Positions 7,429 through 10,000 of a DNA stretch of 10,000 nucleotides are shown here, piece after piece. The stretch is taken from NCBI GenBank assembly GCA_020216985.1, contig JAIWOH010000026.1, positions 1 through 10,000 on the forward strand, given 5' to 3'. Source of the stretch: Nitrospira sp. GTDB lineage: Bacteria; Nitrospirota; Nitrospiria; Nitrospirales; Nitrospiraceae. How positions within the stretch are numbered: position 1 is the first letter of the stretch; each line of letters begins with the position of its first letter. Both the position numbers and the translations under genes were made by a program. The notes under the pieces were generated by a model, which was not told the origin of the DNA, did not search any database, and worked only from the letters and a program-made list of their open reading frames with translations.

Positions 7429-8184
7429 CTACCCAGCCGCGACGGCAACCTTTTCCATGACCTCGTCGGGGATGTCAAAATTGGCGTGGACCCTCTGAAC
7501 ATCGTCATGCTCATCGAGGATTTCCATCAGCTTGAGCATTTGTTCAGCGGGTTTTTCATCGAGACGGACCGTACTTTGGGGAATATAGGTGATCTCCGCA
7601 AGGGCGGTTTCGATCTTCGCGTCGGCCAAGGCCTTCTTCACGGCTTCAAAATCATGGGGCGCCGTGACGATTTCGAACATCTTCTCTCCGACTTTGACGT
7701 CGTCCGCGCCGGCATCGAGGGCCACGGACAGCAACGTATCTTCGTCCACTTTCCCTTTCTCAACCGTCAGAAGCCCCTTCTTTTGAAACTGCCATGACAC
7801 CGCTCCAGCCTCCGCCATGGTCCCATTATTTTTGGTCAAGAGGCTGCGCACTTCCGCGACCGTACGGTTGCGATTATCGCTCGTAATTTCAAGGAGCAGC
7901 GCGGTGCCCCCGGGGCCGTATCCTTCCAGGGTGAATTCTTCGTAGGACACTCCCGGCAGTTCCCCCGTCCCTCGCTGGATGGCCTTCTTGATCGTGTCAC
8001 TCGGCATATTGGCGTCTTTGGCCTTGGAGATGGCCAGACGAAGGCGCGGATTGCCGTCTGGGTCACCCCCGGACCGAGCCGCAATGGTCAATTCTCGAAT
8101 GAGCCGCGTGAAGATCTTCCCACGCTTGGCATCCTGCGCGGATTTGTGCCGCTTGATGGTTGCCCAATGACTATGGCCGCCCAT
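7429..8184 (-). CDS. yebC: YebC/PmpR family regulatory protein
   Basis: This 251-residue protein belongs to the YebC/PmpR (TACO1-like) family. Members have been described as DNA-binding transcriptional regulators and, more recently for some, as translation factors that ease ribosome stalling. The N-terminus MGGHSHWATIKRHKSAQDAK is the family signature and is followed by RGKIFTRLIRE. Other conserved parts are NPRLRLAISKAKDANMPSDT, the EGYGPGG loop and the GAVSWQF motif. ATG 8184 has AGGGG about 8 bases upstream and matches the family start. The gene heads the cluster yebC-ruvA-(cysteine-rich protein)-ruvB; linkage of yebC to ruv genes is common in bacteria. Its exact role in this organism cannot be read from the sequence. 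Confidence 0.95.
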   Translation of the reverse strand: MGGHSHWATIKRHKSAQDAKRGKIFTRLIRELTIAARSGGDPDGNPRLRLAISKAKDANMPSDTIKKAIQRGTGELPGVSYEEFTLEGYGPGGTALLLEITSDNRNRTVAEVRSLLTKNNGTMAEAGAVSWQFQKKGLLTVEKGKVDEDTLLSVALDAGADDVKVGEKMFEIVTAPHDFEAVKKALADAKIETALAEITYIPQSTVRLDEKPAEQMLKLMEILDEHDDVQRVHANFDIPDEVMEKVAVAAG

Positions 8185-8277
8185 GGTTCATTCCCCTGGT
8201 AGCTTCCCTCTCCACCGGCTCCCTTTCAGAACCGGCCGAAGACGCCGTGGTGTGACGACGGCGGTCAACTTTTTGTA

Positions 8278-8307
8278 CTCGTAGCATAGGCCTTGCAAAA
8301 GAGTCAA
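8278..8307 (-). promoter_or_regulatory. Weak candidate promoter for the yebC-ruv cluster
   Basis: On the minus strand TTGACT (8302-8307) is a good -35 match. The best-spaced -10 is TACGAG (8278-8283, 18-base spacer), which is poor. A better -10-like TATGCT (8283-8288) is only 13 bases away. The site is about 95 bases upstream of the yebC start. This is a tentative call. Confidence 0.25.
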
Positions 8308-8435
8308 TGCGCTCGCCGCCCACCCATTTTCCGTTCCCGATGCATCGATGCCGCAACGAGAACGAACCGCGGGGGAAAGAGCCCGCACACACAGCACACT
8401 TCTATAATACGGAGGCGACCGAACGGAATGATCAC

Positions 8436-8472
8436 AAAAAATCAAAAGCCCATCCAGCCAGGCTGAATGGGC
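8436..8472 (-). terminator. Intrinsic terminator of the PCP_red gene
   Basis: Read on the minus strand, GCCCATTCAGCC (8472-8461) pairs with GGCTGGATGGGC (8459-8448), giving a stem of about 10-12 pairs with one wobble pair and a very small loop. It is followed at once by TTTTGATTTTTT (8447-8436). It begins 34 bases after the stop codon at 8507. There is no T-run on the plus-strand side, so it acts in one direction. Confidence 0.9.
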
Positions 8473-8506
8473 CACGATCGACAGGAGCATGACACAGCGA
8501 CCGTGA

Positions 8507-9196
8507 TTACATGAACTTCAGGAACTTCTCCTTGGCCTCATCCATGACCTGGGCCGTCACCGTCTGCAAGCCCCGTTCTCTGGCCACCCGTTCGATCTCC
8601 TTGCGGGCCATGGGGCGAATGAAGTCTGGAATATTCTCCAACCGCTGCTCGGCCTCGCGCGACCAGACAAGGCCGTTCGGCGAGTCGTTTTTTGAATCGT
8701 CCATCACTTGAAGTGTGATGGTTTTGAACCCCTGTTTGCGGGCATAGGTTTCCACACTGCTCTGCACCATCGGTTTGACGAAGGCAGGCAGGCGATCGAG
8801 CTTTTCCCTGGCGTCCGGAGTCCAGGTGAATTCAGACGACGACCCGCTGTTAGACGGCTTGCCCGAACTCGTCAAGCCCATCTCCGCGACCATGGCTGAA
8901 AACGGGCAACCGCCGGTCGTTTTTTCTCCCGTTTTTGAAGGAGCCGCCGAGACCGCGGACTTGGCCTTTTGCATCTTGTCCGCCAAGGACGCCAGCGTAG
9001 GGTCCGTCGCCTCCGCACGCGCGCCCAGTTTGAGCCCCAACGAGTTCATCATATTGGTTTCGCCCGCATTGGTCACCATCGAGAATTTGGCGTTGCAGGA
9101 GGGGCAGCCGAAGAAGACCCCCAGCGACCCCTCTTCCGGCTTTTCAACCTTCTCGAGGGTCATGTACGTTTCACAGGTGAGACAAACGAATTTCAT
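8507..9196 (-). CDS. Zinc-ribbon protein with two PCP_red domains, function unknown
   Basis: The 229-residue protein has no signal peptide and is probably cytoplasmic. Residues 1-38 form a zinc-ribbon-like module with C5-X2-C8 and C31-X2-C34. A low-complexity linker (about 40-120) contains a lone GCPFSAM (96-102). Two copies of a roughly 47-residue unit follow at 123-169 and 176-225, each with the pattern (T/V)W...A...RL..(L/I)P.F(V/I)(K/R)PM......E..AR..G..T(I/V)T.QVMD. This matches the PCP_red domain (PF08369) known from the C-terminus of BchB/ChlB, a subunit of light-independent protochlorophyllide reductase, where it helps bind substrate. No chlorophyll gene is visible nearby, so the role is unknown; redox, metal or tetrapyrrole binding is speculation. 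The start is secure: AAGGAG lies 5 bases before ATG 9196. The gene stands alone, with its own terminator and a probable divergent promoter. Confidence 0.88.
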   Translation of the reverse strand: MKFVCLTCETYMTLEKVEKPEEGSLGVFFGCPSCNAKFSMVTNAGETNMMNSLGLKLGARAEATDPTLASLADKMQKAKSAVSAAPSKTGEKTTGGCPFSAMVAEMGLTSSGKPSNSGSSSEFTWTPDAREKLDRLPAFVKPMVQSSVETYARKQGFKTITLQVMDDSKNDSPNGLVWSREAEQRLENIPDFIRPMARKEIERVARERGLQTVTAQVMDEAKEKFLKFM

Positions 9197-9290
9197 TACA
9201 ACTCCTTCGCTCTATTCTTGAGCTTGAGCGATCCCCCGACTTTTTCTTCCCTGACCGGCATGGCGGAATCCAACCGGTCGCATTCTCCCA

Positions 9291-9310
9291 CCGTGTTTAC
9301 GGTAACACGG
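9291..9310. promoter_or_regulatory. Operator-like 20-base palindrome in the divergent region
   Basis: CCGTGTT and AACACGG form perfect seven-base arms around the centre TACGGT. The site lies 95 bases upstream of the PCP_red gene start and 129 bases upstream of the HDOD gene start. No T-run follows on either side, so an operator for a dimeric regulator is more likely than a terminator. The regulator is unknown. Confidence 0.4.
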
Positions 9311-9328
9311 AGATTTTGGACGAGTCAA
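9299..9328 (-). promoter_or_regulatory. Candidate promoter of the PCP_red gene, overlapping the palindrome
   Basis: On the minus strand TTGACT (9323-9328) is followed after 18 bases by TACCGT (9299-9304). The -35 match is good (5 of 6), the -10 weak (3 of 6). The -10 box lies inside the palindrome at 9291-9310, an arrangement expected of a repressor site. No comparable promoter for the plus-strand gene was recognised; only a T-rich run at 9404-9415 stands out there. Confidence 0.3.
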
Positions 9329-9439
9329 ACCGGCGGGGCGAGGGTGCGGCGGACGGTCCGCTACAGTTCCCGCCCCTTCCGCCGATAGAGGATATGGAGC
9401 CGGTTTTCTTTTTTTACAGACCTCCGAGAGGTCGATCAT

Positions 9440-10000
9440 ATGCCGTCGGCTGAAGAACTGGTCCAATCCTGTGCATCTATTCCGACGTTACCGGAAATTT
9501 ACGTTCACGTGCGAAACGTCGTGGACGACCCCGATTCGACCGGTGACCACCTCGCCGACATCATCAAGCAAGACCCGGCCCTGTCAGCCGGACTGCTTCG
9601 CGTCGCCAACGCCCCTCGTTATGGGTTTCCTCAACAGATCGATACCATCGAGGGCGCCGTCCATCTCGTCGGCCCGCAAGCGGCTGCGGAAGTCATCGGC
9701 GCCGCCACGGTCGGACGGACATTTTCGGGAATGCCGGCTTACCTGATGGATATCGCCAAGTTCTGGCGTAAGAGCCTGCTCTGCGCCCTGCTTGCGGGAA
9801 AGATCGCCGAATCGAGCGGCCTCGATCACGGTGAGCGTTTTTACGTGGCGGGGCTGTTTCGTGACATCGGCCATCTGGTCCTTTACCAAACCGTCCCCCA
9901 ACGGGCCCAATCTTCCTTGATCGAAGCGGGCTATTTGGAAACTTCCCTGGCCGACGTGGAACAGTCCAACATCGGATGTGACTTTGCGGAAGTGGGAGGC
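9440..10000 (+). CDS. HDOD-domain protein, C-terminus beyond the window
   Basis: The frame is open from ATG 9440 to the right edge (187 codons), with an in-frame stop upstream at 9386, so this is the first usable start. GAGAGG lies 8 bases before it. The sequence fits the HDOD domain (PF08668), a catalytically inactive relative of HD phosphohydrolases used in signalling. It begins CASIPTLPEIYVHVRNVV (11-28), followed by IIKQDPALSAGLLRVANAPRYG, a block typical of the family's N-terminal half. The HD-like helix region then has FWRKSLLCALLAGKIAE and YVAGLFRDIGHLVL. The usual HD dyad is lost (RDIG in place of HDIG), in line with loss of phosphohydrolase activity. HDOD proteins often take part in two-component, c-di-GMP or motility control, but no partner domain is visible before the cut. 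It is transcribed away from the PCP_red gene. Confidence 0.9.
   Translation, partial: MPSAEELVQSCASIPTLPEIYVHVRNVVDDPDSTGDHLADIIKQDPALSAGLLRVANAPRYGFPQQIDTIEGAVHLVGPQAAAEVIGAATVGRTFSGMPAYLMDIAKFWRKSLLCALLAGKIAESSGLDHGERFYVAGLFRDIGHLVLYQTVPQRAQSSLIEAGYLETSLADVEQSNIGCDFAEVGG

Larger units (their letters stand above)
8185..8506. other. Intergenic region upstream of yebC
   Basis: This 322-base stretch holds no convincing gene. Its right part carries the terminator of the gene ending at 8507. Its left part is the leader and probable promoter region of yebC. A perfect ten-base palindrome GCATCGATGC lies at 8342-8351. A consensus-like TATAAT is present on the plus strand at 8403-8408 but has no matching -35 box. 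The short open frames here overlap the terminator and show no family resemblance. Confidence 0.6.

Noticed and set aside
8342..8351. Perfect ten-base palindrome GCATCGATGC
   Set aside because: It occurs once, is short, and has no promoter in register with it, so a regulatory role cannot be supported.
8403..8472. A possible small RNA on the plus strand: TATAAT at 8403-8408 followed by the hairpin at 8448-8472
   Set aside because: There is no -35 box at the right distance and no T-run after the hairpin on the plus strand; the hairpin is a minus-strand terminator.
8188..8490. A 100-codon minus-strand frame between the PCP_red gene and yebC
   Set aside because: It starts inside the intrinsic terminator region, has no ribosome binding site of note and no domain resemblance.
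9253..9279. Inverted repeat GACCGG / CCGGTC upstream of the PCP_red gene
   Set aside because: The arms are only six bases around a 15-base spacer and no T-run follows; such repeats are expected by chance in GC-rich DNA.

Overview
The window reads as a stretch of GC-rich bacterial chromosome (GC content judged by eye). Nothing points to a plasmid, phage, transposon or CRISPR array, and no RNA gene was recognised. The best guess for the source is a Nitrospira-like member of the Nitrospirota. This rests on the aromatic gene order, the 'type Ibeta' DAHP synthase and a stand-alone protein with two PCP_red domains. It is inference from general knowledge, not a database result.

Region 1 (1-5051, all minus strand) is a tightly packed aromatic amino acid operon, transcribed pheA, hisC, aroF, tyrA, aroA, with 3-18 bases between genes. 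It covers the entry step of the shikimate pathway (DAHP synthase), its sixth step (EPSP synthase), and the branch from chorismate to phenylalanine and tyrosine: chorismate mutase/prephenate dehydratase, prephenate or arogenate dehydrogenase, and a HisC-type aminotransferase that can supply the transamination. Two regulatory domains are visible: a ferredoxin-like N-terminal domain on AroF and a C-terminal ACT domain on PheA. aroA runs off the left edge. A weak promoter candidate lies in the roughly 200-base gap upstream of pheA.

Region 2 (5260-8184, all minus strand) is a second gene cluster, transcribed yebC, ruvA, a small exported cysteine-rich protein, ruvB. RuvA and RuvB form the Holliday-junction branch migration motor, and YebC is a widespread partner of ruv loci. 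ruvC, often found between yebC and ruvA, is absent here. An unrelated-looking secreted protein with a duplicated four-cysteine unit sits between ruvA and ruvB.

Region 3 (8185-10000) holds an intergenic stretch with a clear intrinsic terminator, then a minus-strand gene for an unusual protein (N-terminal zinc ribbon plus two PCP_red domains). After a divergent intergenic region with an operator-like palindrome comes a plus-strand HDOD-domain gene that runs off the right edge. The PCP_red protein and the cysteine-rich protein are the two least-explained genes. No complete new multi-gene system is evident.
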